From Acidobacteriota bacterium (GTDB taxonomy: Bacteria > Acidobacteriota > Terriglobia > Terriglobales > Acidobacteriaceae), in the NCBI GenBank assembly GCA_013289875.1, contig JABCZC010000006.1:43051-107050 (forward strand): a DNA stretch of 64,000 bases, given 5' to 3'. Positions 8,971 through 18,686 of this stretch are shown in pieces. Under the pieces are notes generated by a model that was given only the letters and a program-made list of their open reading frames with translations, did no database searches and was not told the DNA's origin. Each line of letters starts with the position of its first letter. Position 1 is the stretch's first letter. Position numbers and translations under genes: made by a program.

Positions 8971-10947
8971 ATGATTCGCTTCCTGCAAAGCAAAGACAAT
9001 CGCTTCGTAAAAGGCATTTTTATCGTTATTATTTCTGTCGCCTGTATCACCATGGTGATCACGCTGGTGCCGGGCGTTTTCAGCGACGAGACTGCATCCG
9101 CCGATACTTATGCGACGATCGGCCGCGGCGGTCCGCTGGGACGTTTCCTACCGGCGGTTGACGATGTCACCACTTCCGAAGTGCAGATGACGGCCGCGCG
9201 CATGATGCAGCGTCAGGGGTATCCTGATTTCTTGCTGCCTATGATGATGCAGCGCGTTGGCCAGGGAATGATTCAGCAGCACATTGAGTTGCTGGAGGCG
9301 AAGCGGCTTGGACTATCGGCCACGGATGACGATGTGCGGCGCTTTCTGCACACGGGCATCTGGGGACAGACGCTGTTTCCAGGCGGAAATTACATCGGAG
9401 ATGCGCAATACGCCGAATTTGTCTCGCAACAGTTCAACCTGACTCGCGACAAGTTTGAGAACGAGGTTAAGAAGGAGATCGAAGAGAACCGCTTGCGCGC
9501 CCTGATCACTGGTGGCGTGACCATCTCCGACAGCGAAGTCCGGGATTCGTATCGACAGCAGGGAACCAAGATCAAGTTCGACTATGCGGTCCTCAACTCC
9601 GACGACGTGCTGAAGCAGATCAATCCCACGGACGCGGAGCTGGAGGCCTACTTCAAGAAAAATGCGGCCAAGTATGCGAATTCGGTTGCGGAAGCGCGCA
9701 AGATCGAATACTTCGCCTTCACTGACAGCAATCTTCCGCAGGGAGCTCCGCAAGTGACGGACGCGGAGATTCAGCAGTACTACACTCAGCACCAGAAGGA
9801 TTACCAGGTCGATGACCAGGTGAAGGTGCGGCACATCCTGATCAGGGTGGACGGCACTGATCCCAAGGCCGACGCTGCGGCAAAAGCCAAGGCGCAGAGC
9901 ATCCTCGATCAGCTGCATCACGGCGGCAACTTTGCCGATCTGGCGAAGAAGAACTCAGACGATCCAGGCAGCAAGGATTCGGGCGGCGAGTTGGGCTTCC
10001 TCAGGCATGGCGCAACGGTTCCGGAATTCGACCAGGCTGCTTTCTCCCTGCAGCCGGGACAGATCTCAGGACTCGTGAAGTCCAAGTTCGGCTATCACAT
10101 CATTCAGGTGGAAGAGAAGCAGACGGCGCACACCCGTCCTCTGTCCGAAGTAAAACCGACAATTCAGGCGTTGCTGACGCGGCAGAAGGAAGGCCAGCAG
10201 GAGCAGGCCTTCGCGCAGCAGCTTGCCGGCGAAGCACAAAAGAATGGACTGGCCGCAACGGCGACAGCCCATCATCTGGAGCTTGTGACGACCGACTTTC
10301 TGTCGCAGGCGTCGGTGGTTCCGGGATTGCCGGATGGATCGAAGCTGTTGGCGGAAGCCTTCACAGCCAAGAAGGGCGCAGCGCCTCAGGTGTCGACCAC
10401 CGGCGAAGGTTACGCGATCTTCCAGGTTGAAGACATTCAGCCAGCTCATGCGCCGACGTTTGCCGATTACAAATCGCATATCCTGGACGACTATCGCCAG
10501 GAGCAACTGCCGCAGTTGCTGGCGCGCAAGACCAACGAGCTCGCCAATCTGGCCAAGACGGAAGATCTGGCGAAGGCTGCCAAGGCGGCCGGAGCCACCC
10601 TCAAGTCGAGCGATCTGGTAGGCCGCGATGCCCAGGTACCAGAGATAGGTGCGCTTGCCAGCGTCGCGCCACAGCTCTTCGACCTGAGCGTAGGACAACT
10701 CAGCGCGCCTATTACCACGGGCCACAGCGGCATCGTGGCGAAGATCGTGGACAAGCAGGAGCCCACGGGCGATGAGATTGCAAAGAACTTCGACCAGACG
10801 CGGGAAACACTGCTCGAGCAGCGACGCGAGGAGATGTTTGCGGTGTTCATTTCCACGCTTCAGCAGAAGTACGAGAAGGAAGGCCGCATCCGGATGAATC
10901 GCAAGGCGCAGCCGCCGTCTCCGCTCGGTGGACGCTCACCCATCTAG
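8971..10947 (+). CDS. PpiD/SurA-like membrane-anchored peptidyl-prolyl isomerase
   Basis: This is a periplasmic folding factor. The 658-residue protein begins MIRFLQSKDNRFVKG and has one membrane anchor at residues about 15-37, as in PpiD. A SurA_N-like helical chaperone domain covers residues about 45-230. A parvulin domain starts near residue 284 (VKVRHILIRVDG) and runs through GGELGFLRHGATVPEF to FGYHIIQVEEK near residue 381. A long helical C-terminal part with a possible second, degenerate isomerase domain follows. I chose the ATG at 8971 over an upstream TTG at 8935 because the anchor starts properly there. A terminator hairpin lies 21 bp after the stop, so it is probably transcribed alone. 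Confidence 0.92.
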   Translation: MIRFLQSKDNRFVKGIFIVIISVACITMVITLVPGVFSDETASADTYATIGRGGPLGRFLPAVDDVTTSEVQMTAARMMQRQGYPDFLLPMMMQRVGQGMIQQHIELLEAKRLGLSATDDDVRRFLHTGIWGQTLFPGGNYIGDAQYAEFVSQQFNLTRDKFENEVKKEIEENRLRALITGGVTISDSEVRDSYRQQGTKIKFDYAVLNSDDVLKQINPTDAELEAYFKKNAAKYANSVAEARKIEYFAFTDSNLPQGAPQVTDAEIQQYYTQHQKDYQVDDQVKVRHILIRVDGTDPKADAAAKAKAQSILDQLHHGGNFADLAKKNSDDPGSKDSGGELGFLRHGATVPEFDQAAFSLQPGQISGLVKSKFGYHIIQVEEKQTAHTRPLSEVKPTIQALLTRQKEGQQEQAFAQQLAGEAQKNGLAATATAHHLELVTTDFLSQASVVPGLPDGSKLLAEAFTAKKGAAPQVSTTGEGYAIFQVEDIQPAHAPTFADYKSHILDDYRQEQLPQLLARKTNELANLAKTEDLAKAAKAAGATLKSSDLVGRDAQVPEIGALASVAPQLFDLSVGQLSAPITTGHSGIVAKIVDKQEPTGDEIAKNFDQTRETLLEQRREEMFAVFISTLQQKYEKEGRIRMNRKAQPPSPLGGRSPI

Positions 10948-10968
10948 CAGCTTGCCGTTCGTGCAACC

Positions 10969-11013
10969 GGGCCCGTGTTTTTCGAATCTTTCGAAGCGCG
11001 GGCCCATTCTTTT
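10969..11013 (+). terminator. Rho-independent terminator after the foldase gene
   Basis: The arms GGGCCCG (10969-10975) and CGGGCCC (10999-11005) are perfect complements, and the loop itself contains a small TTCGAA inverted repeat. The stem is followed by ATTCTTTT. It lies 21 bp after the foldase stop codon and ends about 25 bp before malQ, which separates the two transcripts. Confidence 0.6.
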
Positions 11014-11036
11014 GAAGTCCGCTTAGGATTATCTTC

Positions 11037-12560
11037 ATGCCTTTTGAGCGTTCCTCGGGATTACTGCTGCACATCACCTCTCTGCCTTCCTACGGCGGCA
11101 TTGGCGATTTTGGCCCGGCCGCTTATGCCTTCGCGGATTTTCTCGCGGAGGCGAAGCAGCGCCTCTGGCAGGTCTTGCCGCTGAGCCCGACCGGCTATGG
11201 CAACTCACCTTACGCGGCGCTCTCGGCTTTTGCCGGAAATCCGCTGCTCATTTCGCTCGAATATTTGTCCCAGTGGGGATGGATTTCCCGGGAGCGCATT
11301 GCGAACCTTCCTGGCCGTTCCGGCGATGTGCATTGGGAAGACGTGGTCAGCGCCAAGATGGCGCTGATCGAGGAGGCGGCGCGCAATTTTCTGCACAACC
11401 ACGATCCGGAGCGGTGGTCGCGGTTTGAGGGCTATTGCCGCATGAATGGTACGTGGCTCGAGTCCTATGCTTTATACAGCGTGCTGCGGCGCAAGTTCAA
11501 TGGCGGATCGTGGAACACGTGGCCTGCGCAGCTTGCGCATCGGGAAAACCAGGCGCTTGACCAGATTCGCAGGGAACACGGCGAGGAGCTGGCGGTCGAG
11601 CAGATCATCCAGTTTGCCTTCGATGAACAGTGGCGGAATCTGCGCGCGTACTGCGGCAATCTGGGCATCAAATTCCTTGGCGATGTCGCGATATTTGTGA
11701 ACTACGACAGCGCGGATGTATGGATCAATCCAGGAATCTTTGAGCTGGGCGAAGACCTTTCCCCGATTCGCGTCTCAGGCGTGCCGCCGGATTACTTCTC
11801 GGCAACTGGACAGCGCTGGGGCAATCCGTTGTATCGGTGGGATGTTCTGGAGCAGCAGGGCTTCTCGTGGTGGGTCGATCGCATTCGCCGCGCCGAATCG
11901 CTTTACGACATTATTCGGCTCGACCATTTCCGCGGATTTGAAGCGTTCTGGGCAATCCCGGCCGAAGATGGAACGGCGGTGAACGGCGAATGGATCAAAG
12001 CCCCGGGGGCAAAGCTGTTTCAGCGCCTGCGCGACGAACTGGGTGACCTGCCATTTGTCGCGGAAGACCTGGGAGTGATTACCTCCGAGGTGGAGACCTT
12101 GCGCGAACAATTTAATTTTCCCGGCATGCGGGTTCTTCAATTTGGATTTTCGGATCGTGGCGCGCACATCCATCTGCCCCACCAGTATGTTCCGAATACG
12201 GTAGTGTACACAGGCACGCACGACAACAATACGACGCGGGGGTGGTGGGAGGATAGCGCGACCAAGGTCGAGAAAGATGCGTTGAGGATATACCTTTGTC
12301 CGGCAAAGAAAGACGTGGTTTGGGCGATGATCCGCGCCGTCGATGGATCCGTTGCCGATACCTGCATCGTGCCGGTGCAGGATGTGCTGGACCTCGGCAC
12401 GGAGGGCCGGATGAACATGCCCTCGAGTTCGGGCGATAACTGGAGCTGGCGTTGTCCAGAGGGAGTTCTGACTGTCGAAATGGCTCATAAGCTGGCGGCG
12501 ATTGCGGAAGTGACCGACAGGGATGTTCCGCCGAAGAAGACGGATCCGAGCCTGCCGTAG
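11037..12560 (+). CDS. malQ: 4-alpha-glucanotransferase (amylomaltase)
   Basis: MalQ transfers maltosyl or longer 4-alpha-glucan segments between chains in maltodextrin and glycogen metabolism in the cytoplasm. The 507-residue protein is a standard bacterial GH77 enzyme. It shows SGLLLHITSLPS at the start, VLPLSPTGYGNSPY, GVPPDYFSATGQRWGNPLY, the nucleophile segment RLDHFRGFEAFW near residue 295, the acid/base segment FVAEDLGVIT near residue 341, and GTHDNNTTRGWW. No domain is missing. ATG is at 11037, with a weak AGGAT upstream. With the GH57 enzyme at the left edge it suggests glycogen metabolism, though the two genes are 10 kb apart. Confidence 0.95.
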   Translation: MPFERSSGLLLHITSLPSYGGIGDFGPAAYAFADFLAEAKQRLWQVLPLSPTGYGNSPYAALSAFAGNPLLISLEYLSQWGWISRERIANLPGRSGDVHWEDVVSAKMALIEEAARNFLHNHDPERWSRFEGYCRMNGTWLESYALYSVLRRKFNGGSWNTWPAQLAHRENQALDQIRREHGEELAVEQIIQFAFDEQWRNLRAYCGNLGIKFLGDVAIFVNYDSADVWINPGIFELGEDLSPIRVSGVPPDYFSATGQRWGNPLYRWDVLEQQGFSWWVDRIRRAESLYDIIRLDHFRGFEAFWAIPAEDGTAVNGEWIKAPGAKLFQRLRDELGDLPFVAEDLGVITSEVETLREQFNFPGMRVLQFGFSDRGAHIHLPHQYVPNTVVYTGTHDNNTTRGWWEDSATKVEKDALRIYLCPAKKDVVWAMIRAVDGSVADTCIVPVQDVLDLGTEGRMNMPSSSGDNWSWRCPEGVLTVEMAHKLAAIAEVTDRDVPPKKTDPSLP

Positions 12561-12663
12561 TCGAACCAGCTTTCTTCGCCGTGGCGCGAGCTTTACTTGC
12601 TGGCCGCTGGTCGACGAAAATGAGGGAAGATCAATAAATCCCACGAGCACTTCAGGAGCCAGT

Positions 12664-12846
12664 ATGCCGCTTTCCGGCGAAGCCATTCGCATGATGAACT
12701 ACGTTGACGATGTTGCCGTTACTTTGCGCCGTATTCTGGCCCTGGTGCCAACCCTTACACCCGAAGAACGCAAGCGCGTCAGCGAATATTTGACCCAGGC
12801 AAAGCCTGGCGTAGAAACCGTGCAGACGGCATTGCAATCCAAATAA
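12664..12846 (+). CDS. Small helical protein of unknown function (60 residues)
   Basis: This is a short gene between malQ and the permease pair. AGGAG just upstream (about 12654-12658) fits the ATG at 12664 with normal spacing. The product is predicted to be two helices (VDDVAVTLRRILALVP and TPEERKRVSEYLTQAKPGVETVQ) with no signal peptide, membrane segment or cysteine. The composition and good ribosome-binding site argue that it is real. I do not recognise a family, and an antisense frame covers the same stretch, so certainty is moderate. Confidence 0.5.
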   Translation: MPLSGEAIRMMNYVDDVAVTLRRILALVPTLTPEERKRVSEYLTQAKPGVETVQTALQSK

Positions 12847-12991
12847 GCTGTTCCTCCGGCGCACTGGTCACATTTACGTCTTTAACCCTCGGGTCCCGCT
12901 CACCTGCTCCAGTTCCGGACGTCACACGGCTAACTCTATCTCCGTTCTGGCGGAACTCTCAGCGCCGGTCGCGCGTATTGGTAGATGGCAC

Positions 12992-14251
12992 ATGCAGAGT
13001 CTCGGCGATACCTTCGGGCAGGTCTTCCGCGCGATCTGGGCGAACAAGCTGCGCTCATTCCTCACCATGTTTGGCATTGCCTGGGGTGTGGGATCGATGC
13101 TGCTGCTCATCTCAGTCGGCGAAGGCTTTCGTTCGGGCAATCGCCGCCAACTCGCCAGTTTCGGCAACGATCTCATCATGATGTGGGGCGGGACGGTCCC
13201 GGCGGTGTCAAACCAGCATACCGGGATGCGGCCGTACAACCTGACGCTGAGCGATGCCGAAGCAATCCGTACCCAGGCGCCCGATGTTCGTGCCGCCGTT
13301 GCCCTGATCAACCGGGACGATATCAAGCAGCAAAGCCAGTATCAAACCGCAGGCGGGGATGTGATTGGGACGGAACCGAACTATGTCGATATCCGCTTCC
13401 TGCCCATGACGGAGGGGCGCTTCCTGAATGCCGATGATCTGCAGAGCCGCAACCACGTCATCGTGCTGGGCCAGAAGAGCGCGCAGCTTCTGTTTCCTGG
13501 GCGTCCGGCGATGAACGAGATCGTGACCCTCAACGGCACACGGTTCCTGGTGGTGGGAGTCGCAGGGAAAAATGGCCACGGGAACAACGACAGCGAGAAT
13601 CAGAAGGTCTATATCCCGCTTTCCGTCATGCTGGAGATGTTTCCTCTCAAGGGCCAGAACATCCCGCTTGATTCCGTGACGTCGATTCAATATCAGCCGC
13701 GGATTCGCGGGGATAACCTGATTGCCAAGAAACAGGTGCACCAGATCATCGCCCGCCGGCATGGGTTCGATCCCGATGCGCCGGAAGCCTTCGTCAACGA
13801 GTGGGACACCATCCGGACCGAGCAGATGGTGGGCAAGATATTCACGGCGATGGATGTCTTCCTGGGTGGGGTGGGCATCGTGACGCTGGCGCTGGGTGCG
13901 GTCGGCATCATCAACATCATGCTGGTTTCGGTGAGCGAACGCACGCGCGAAATCGGCCTCCGCAAGGCCATCGGCGCAACCAGCCGCAGTATCCTTTTCC
14001 AGTTCTTCCTCGAAGGGCTGATCCTGACCGGCGTGAGTGGCCTGTTCGGCATAGGGGGCGCCGCACTCTTCATGTATCTGTTGAACGCCGCGATTGGCCA
14101 GAATGTGCAGGGGTTCGATCCGCCTCGCTTGGTTCCCTGGTCGGCAGCACTCGCGATTGTGGCCCTCAGCGTGAGCGGGATTGTGGCGGGAATCTATCCG
14201 GCAGGCAAAGCGGCGGCGCTTGAACCGGTCGAAGCGTTGCGCCGCGAATAA
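12992..14251 (+). CDS. MacB/FtsX-type ABC transporter permease (first of pair)
   Basis: This 419-residue inner-membrane protein has the MacB layout: an N-terminal membrane segment (ANKLRSFLTMFGIAWGVGSMLLL), a periplasmic MacB_PCD domain (residues about 50-270), and three C-terminal FtsX membrane segments, with ISVSERTREIGLRKAIGAT-like text just after the second segment. It ends in AAALEPVEALRRE, the usual family C-terminus. Such permeases act as mechanotransmission subunits with a cytoplasmic ATPase, exporting peptides, lipoproteins or drugs. No ATPase or periplasmic adaptor gene is adjacent. A second permease starts 19 bp downstream, so the two probably form a heterodimer. Confidence 0.9.
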   Translation: MQSLGDTFGQVFRAIWANKLRSFLTMFGIAWGVGSMLLLISVGEGFRSGNRRQLASFGNDLIMMWGGTVPAVSNQHTGMRPYNLTLSDAEAIRTQAPDVRAAVALINRDDIKQQSQYQTAGGDVIGTEPNYVDIRFLPMTEGRFLNADDLQSRNHVIVLGQKSAQLLFPGRPAMNEIVTLNGTRFLVVGVAGKNGHGNNDSENQKVYIPLSVMLEMFPLKGQNIPLDSVTSIQYQPRIRGDNLIAKKQVHQIIARRHGFDPDAPEAFVNEWDTIRTEQMVGKIFTAMDVFLGGVGIVTLALGAVGIINIMLVSVSERTREIGLRKAIGATSRSILFQFFLEGLILTGVSGLFGIGGAALFMYLLNAAIGQNVQGFDPPRLVPWSAALAIVALSVSGIVAGIYPAGKAAALEPVEALRRE

Positions 14252-14270
14252 GTAACTACAGGAGTTGCAA

Positions 14271-15509
14271 ATGCTGCTCGATCTGTGGAAACAGGCCTAC
14301 GAGGCGATGGTATACAACCGCCGGCGCACGTCCATCACCATGGTTGGCATGGCGTGGGGTATTGCCACCGTCGTGCTGCTGCTGGCCTATGGGTCGGGCT
14401 TCGGGCGGGCCATCGAGGCTATCTTCGCGCAGTGGGGCACGCAGCTCATTGGCGTCTTTCCCGGCCGGACCTCCGAACAGGCCGGCGGTTCGAAAGCCGG
14501 CGTCCAGGTGCGCTTTACGCAGGAGGACATCGACCGGCTGCAACAGACAGTCCCGGGGGTCAAACACGTTGCGGCGATCCTGGCCAAGGATGTTCCCGTG
14601 TCGAACGAGTCGCACACTTATACCTGGACGGTGAACGGCTACCACCCCATCATCCAGGAGATCCTGGTGCTGGACGTCGACTATGGGCGCTTCTTTTCGG
14701 ACGATGATGATGCCAACCGCGCTCATGTCGCCGTGATTGGGTCAGAGGCGAAGACAAAGCTGTTCGGGGGAGTGTATCCCATCGGCCAGCATATTCGGTT
14801 GAATGGCATCAGCTTCGAAGTGATCGGCGTGCTTCAAGCCAAGATGCAGGAGGATGAAAGTGACGTAAATCGCCAGATTTACGTCCCTCTGAGTTCGATG
14901 AGCGATCTTAAGGATCCGAAATACTTCGACGGCTTCTGGCTCAATTACAACGGAGATCACGCGGCGATACAGCAGTCTATCCGCAATACGCTGGGGGCGA
15001 TGCATAACTTCCGGCCATCGGATCATCAGGCGATCTTCGTGGCTGATCTCGAGCAGCAGCTTACGCAGTTCAAGATTGTGACCATCGCGCTCGAGGTGCT
15101 GCTCCTGTTTATCGGAGCGCTGACGCTGGGCATCGCTGGCATCGGCCTGATGAATATCATGCTGGTTGCAGTGCAGCAGCGTACCAAGGAGATCGGCATC
15201 GAAAAAGCCCTCGGAGCGCGCAAGCGGCACATTCTGATTCAGTTTCTGGCCGAATCACTGGTGATCACGGGAATCGGCGGGGCGGCCGGAATCGCGCTGG
15301 CATACGCCGTTTCCATCGGCGTGGGACGCATTACCTTTTACAGCGCCATGGCCGCGCACGCCGACGCCGCGGATATCCAGCTGCTGATTTCCCCCCTCAT
15401 TGTCGTGGTCGCCACCGGTATTCTGATCGTCGTGGGACTGGTGAGCGGCATGATCCCGGCGCTCAAGGCCGCGAACCTGAATCCCATCGAGGCGCTGCGC
15501 TACGAGTGA
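14271..15509 (+). CDS. MacB/FtsX-type ABC transporter permease (second of pair)
   Basis: This 412-residue paralogue of the preceding gene has the same plan: an N-terminal membrane segment, a periplasmic MacB_PCD domain, then an FtsX domain containing AVQQRTKEIGIEKALGARKR, and a C-terminus ANLNPIEALRYE. The ATG at 14271 has AGGAG six bases upstream (14260-14264); a TTG at 14265 is less likely. The 19-bp gap to the first permease indicates co-transcription and a heterodimer. The ATPase partner must be encoded elsewhere. The two proteins differ in sequence, so the duplication is not recent. Confidence 0.9.
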   Translation: MLLDLWKQAYEAMVYNRRRTSITMVGMAWGIATVVLLLAYGSGFGRAIEAIFAQWGTQLIGVFPGRTSEQAGGSKAGVQVRFTQEDIDRLQQTVPGVKHVAAILAKDVPVSNESHTYTWTVNGYHPIIQEILVLDVDYGRFFSDDDDANRAHVAVIGSEAKTKLFGGVYPIGQHIRLNGISFEVIGVLQAKMQEDESDVNRQIYVPLSSMSDLKDPKYFDGFWLNYNGDHAAIQQSIRNTLGAMHNFRPSDHQAIFVADLEQQLTQFKIVTIALEVLLLFIGALTLGIAGIGLMNIMLVAVQQRTKEIGIEKALGARKRHILIQFLAESLVITGIGGAAGIALAYAVSIGVGRITFYSAMAAHADAADIQLLISPLIVVVATGILIVVGLVSGMIPALKAANLNPIEALRYE

Positions 15510-15701
15510 GGCGACGCCGGCCTGTCAGGCTGCTGCCCGCCCGGACTGGGCGTTTCTCGAAGCCCACAGAATAAGCTGGGCAGTGGCAGCGGATCCAGCG
15601 TGAGGCCCGAAACGATCATCTGAGACAATGGCTCTCGTGCTCTCGATCATGCCATCGCGTTTTCATGCACAAGAGCAGCTGTGTGCGCCTAAGGTCGCCG
15701 G

Positions 15702-17570
15702 ATGAGCCTGAAAGACTGGTTACTCTCCGATCTTTCCCTTCCCAGTGGCGTTCACAGCGCCGCGGAGCCTGAGCACGCGTGGTGGCGTGTTATGTGCCTC
15801 ACCGGCGTAGATTATTTTTCGACCCTCGGCTATCAGCCGGGCATCGCCTTCCTGGCGGCGGGAATTCTTTCTCCGGTAGCAACGCTGGTTCTCGTCTTGG
15901 TGACGCTCTTCGGAGCGCTCCCGGTATATCGCCGGGTTGCGGAAGCCAGCCCCAACGGAATGGGCAGCATTGCCATGCTCGAGAAGCTTTTTCCCCGCTG
16001 GAAGGGAAAAAGCTTTGTGCTCATTCTGCTCGGCTTTGCCACGACGGATTTCATCATTACGATGACGCTTTCCGCGGCTGATGCTGCCACGCACTTCGTT
16101 CATAATCCCGTGACACCGCCATGGATGCGAAGCCAGATGGGGGTCACGCTGATCCTCCTGTCCCTGCTGGGAGCGGTATTCCTGAAAGGTTTCAGGGAGG
16201 CAATCGGCATTGCGGTCGTTCTGGTCGGCATTTATCTCCTGCTGAACGCGATCGTCACCGCCGACGCGATCTGGCATCTGCTCGAACACCCGCAACTCTT
16301 CTCCCGTTGGGGAGAGGCTCTTTTCCGCGCGCGTCGCAGCCCCCTGGCCATCGTCGGCATTTCATTGATTCTGTTTCCCAAGCTGGCACTCGGCCTCTCC
16401 GGCTTTGAGACCGGGGTCGCCGTTATGCCCCTGGTGAAGGGGGCCGAACTTAAGGATCGCATTCGCAATACACGCAAGTTACTGGCGACCTCGGCTGTCA
16501 TCATGAGTATTTTCCTCATGGCCACCAGCCTTGTGTCCACGCTGCTCATTCCGGCAAGGCTGTTTGAGGAGGGTGGACCCGCCAATGGCCGCGCCATGGC
16601 CTATCTGGCTCACCAATATTTAGGAAGAGGTTTCGGCTCTCTCTACGACGTCAGCACGATTCTGATCCTGGCTTTTGCCGGCGCCTCCGCCATGGCAGGC
16701 CTGCTCAATCTCATTCCCAGATATTTGCCCCGCTTCGGCATGGCTCCGGAATGGGCGCTTGCCTCCCGTCCCCTTGTGCTCGTATTCACTGCCGTTGCCT
16801 TCACCGTAACTCTGCTTTTTAACGCGAACGTTGATGCGCAGGGCGGGGCCTACGCCACCGGAGTGCTGGTTCTCATCACTTCCGCATCCTTCGCCGTAAC
16901 GATCTCTGTTTGGAAGGAGTGGCTTCGCTGGCCCTACTCCTTTATTTCACTTCTGTTTGTTTATACGACCGCACTGAACATGGGCGAGCGTCCCGAAGGC
17001 ATCAAGATCGCATCCTTCTTTATTGTCTCCATCGTCCTGGTTTCTCTGGTCTCCAGGGCAATGCGATCAACGGAACTACGCATCACGGGAATTCGATTCG
17101 ACGAAGAGGTGACGGCGATGATTTGTGAAGACCCGGACCAGTTGATACGGGTGGTCGCGAACAAGCCGCAAAACGGGTCCGAGACCGACTGGGACCAGGC
17201 CGATGCGCAGATTCGCTATCTGCATAATCTTGATTCGAACGAATGCCTGTTTTTCTTCGAGGTGGAACGCAGCGATTCTTCGGAGTTCGAGAATACGCTG
17301 ACCGTGTATGGACGAAGGGTGGGCAGGCACCGCATTCTTTTTGCCTGCAGCCCGGTGGTGGCAAACTCTGTAGCGGCCCTGCTCATCGAATTGGAGCGGC
17401 GAACGGGAAAGGTTCCCCACGCATACTTCAGCTGGACGGAAGGCAATCCGGTGGCAAACCTCTTTCGCTACATCTTTTTCGGCGAGGGAGATACGGCGCC
17501 GATCACCCATGAAGTGCTGCGCCGCGCCATTGCAGACCCGAAGCGGCGCCCTGTTGTTCACGTCAGTTAG
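15702..17570 (+). CDS. APC superfamily transporter with soluble C-terminal domain
   Basis: This 622-residue inner-membrane protein begins with a short cytoplasmic helix and [16 protein letters not shown], a typical APC substrate-binding first segment. About 12 hydrophobic segments follow up to residue about 455. The remaining 165 residues are soluble, with [10 protein letters not shown] and [15 protein letters not shown]. The best general call is an amino acid/polyamine/organocation permease. Within that group, proteins with a large cytosolic C-terminus include KimA-type potassium importers, so an ion substrate is possible. AAGG lies upstream of the ATG at 15702. It appears monocistronic; the next gene begins 45 bp later with its own ribosome-binding site. 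Confidence 0.85.
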   Translation: MSLKDWLLSDLSLPSGVHSAAEPEHAWWRVMCLTGVDYFSTLGYQPGIAFLAAGILSPVATLVLVLVTLFGALPVYRRVAEASPNGMGSIAMLEKLFPRWKGKSFVLILLGFATTDFIITMTLSAADAATHFVHNPVTPPWMRSQMGVTLILLSLLGAVFLKGFREAIGIAVVLVGIYLLLNAIVTADAIWHLLEHPQLFSRWGEALFRARRSPLAIVGISLILFPKLALGLSGFETGVAVMPLVKGAELKDRIRNTRKLLATSAVIMSIFLMATSLVSTLLIPARLFEEGGPANGRAMAYLAHQYLGRGFGSLYDVSTILILAFAGASAMAGLLNLIPRYLPRFGMAPEWALASRPLVLVFTAVAFTVTLLFNANVDAQGGAYATGVLVLITSASFAVTISVWKEWLRWPYSFISLLFVYTTALNMGERPEGIKIASFFIVSIVLVSLVSRAMRSTELRITGIRFDEEVTAMICEDPDQLIRVVANKPQNGSETDWDQADAQIRYLHNLDSNECLFFFEVERSDSSEFENTLTVYGRRVGRHRILFACSPVVANSVAALLIELERRTGKVPHAYFSWTEGNPVANLFRYIFFGEGDTAPITHEVLRRAIADPKRRPVVHVS

Positions 17571-17615
17571 CGCCGTGTGACTCCAGGATGTTGTGTTAAG
17601 AGAAAGGATCAATCA

Positions 17616-18686
17616 ATGAAGATCCGACTGGTGCTCGTTCTAGGAAGTTTGGTTGCATCGACAGTGCTGAGCGCGCAAAGCACAACCGCGGGAGCACTGC
17701 TTGCGCTCTCGAAGAAAGATCACACCCTCGCTATCGTTAATCCCGCGACGTTGCAGGTGATTGCCAGAGTGCCGATCGGGAACGATCCGCATGAGGTCAT
17801 TGCCTCTTCCGACGGCAAGACGGCCTACGTTTCGAATTATGGATTTGGCGCGTACAACACGCTGGCCGTGGTCGATCTGGTTGGGCAAAAGGCATTACCG
17901 GCAATTGATCTCGGGGCGCTGCGCGGTCCGCACGGCCTGGATTTCGTGGGCGGCAAGGTGTGGTTCACCGCGGAAGCCGCGAAGGCGATCGGCAGGTATG
18001 ATCCAGCGACACAGAAAGTCGATTGGATCCTGGGCACGGGTCAAAACAGGACACACATGATCTTCGTTTCCCAAGACATGAAATGGATCGTCACCACCAA
18101 TGTCAGCTCCGGGACCGTCAGCATCATCGAGGAGACGGCAGGGAGACCGGGCCCTCCGCCGGGTGGTCCACCTCCGGGATCAGGCGGTCCGCCTCCAGGT
18201 CCGCCTCCAGGTCCGCCTCCTGGACCTCCGGGGGGCGATTGGAACGAGACGGTCGTTCCGGTTGGCAATGGCTCGGAGGGCTTCGACATAACACCGGATA
18301 GCAGCCAAATCTGGGTCGCCAACGCTCAGGATGGGACCGTCTCGATTATCGATGCTGCGAAAAAGCAGGTCATTCAAACCCTCGACGTGAACGCGAAGGG
18401 TGCGAACCGCCTGAAGTTCACATTGGACGGCAAAATGGCGTTGATCTCCTCTCTTCGCGGCCCGGATTTGCTCATCCTCGACAGGGCTACACGCACGGTG
18501 ATCAAACGCGTGCCGGTTGGTCACGGTGCGGCCGGTATCCTTATGGAGCCCGGTGGCGCGCGTGCCTTCGTGGCCTGCTCGCCGGATAACTACATAACCG
18601 TGATCGATCTGAAGTCTCTGTCGGCTGCGGGTCGTATCGATGTCGGCGGAAACCCGGACGGGCTTGCCTGGGCAAGTCGCCAATAG
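17616..18686 (+). CDS. Secreted YncE-like beta-propeller with Pro-Gly-rich insert
   Basis: The 356-residue product has a signal peptide (MKIRLVLVLGSLVASTVLSA). It then carries repeated propeller blades of the YVTN/YncE kind (TLAIVNPATLQVIARVPIGND, VSIIDAAKKQVIQTLDVNAK, ITVIDLKSLSAAGRIDVGGNPDG). Around residues 177-207 a glycine- and proline-rich stretch made of PPG-like steps interrupts the propeller; no cysteines or catalytic residues stand out. I chose the ATG at 17616 (AGAAAGG upstream) rather than a GTG at 17577 because it gives a clean signal peptide. Such proteins are exported and often scaffold or bind ligands; the substrate is unknown. Its stop abuts the stop of the convergent DUF58 gene. 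Confidence 0.88.
   Translation: MKIRLVLVLGSLVASTVLSAQSTTAGALLALSKKDHTLAIVNPATLQVIARVPIGNDPHEVIASSDGKTAYVSNYGFGAYNTLAVVDLVGQKALPAIDLGALRGPHGLDFVGGKVWFTAEAAKAIGRYDPATQKVDWILGTGQNRTHMIFVSQDMKWIVTTNVSSGTVSIIEETAGRPGPPPGGPPPGSGGPPPGPPPGPPPGPPGGDWNETVVPVGNGSEGFDITPDSSQIWVANAQDGTVSIIDAAKKQVIQTLDVNAKGANRLKFTLDGKMALISSLRGPDLLILDRATRTVIKRVPVGHGAAGILMEPGGARAFVACSPDNYITVIDLKSLSAAGRIDVGGNPDGLAWASRQ
18186..18221 (+). repeat. 12-bp tandem repeat coding for Pro-Gly steps
   Basis: Three head-to-tail copies of a GGTCCGCCTCCA unit (the last ending in T) lie inside the beta-propeller gene. They encode repeated G-P-P-P steps of the Pro-Gly-rich insert. Near-identical units make copy number prone to change by slippage. 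Confidence 0.8.

Noticed and set aside
11775..12692. 305-codon open frame on the minus strand
   Set aside because: It is antisense to malQ, whose catalytic motifs are intact; no family features in the antisense product.
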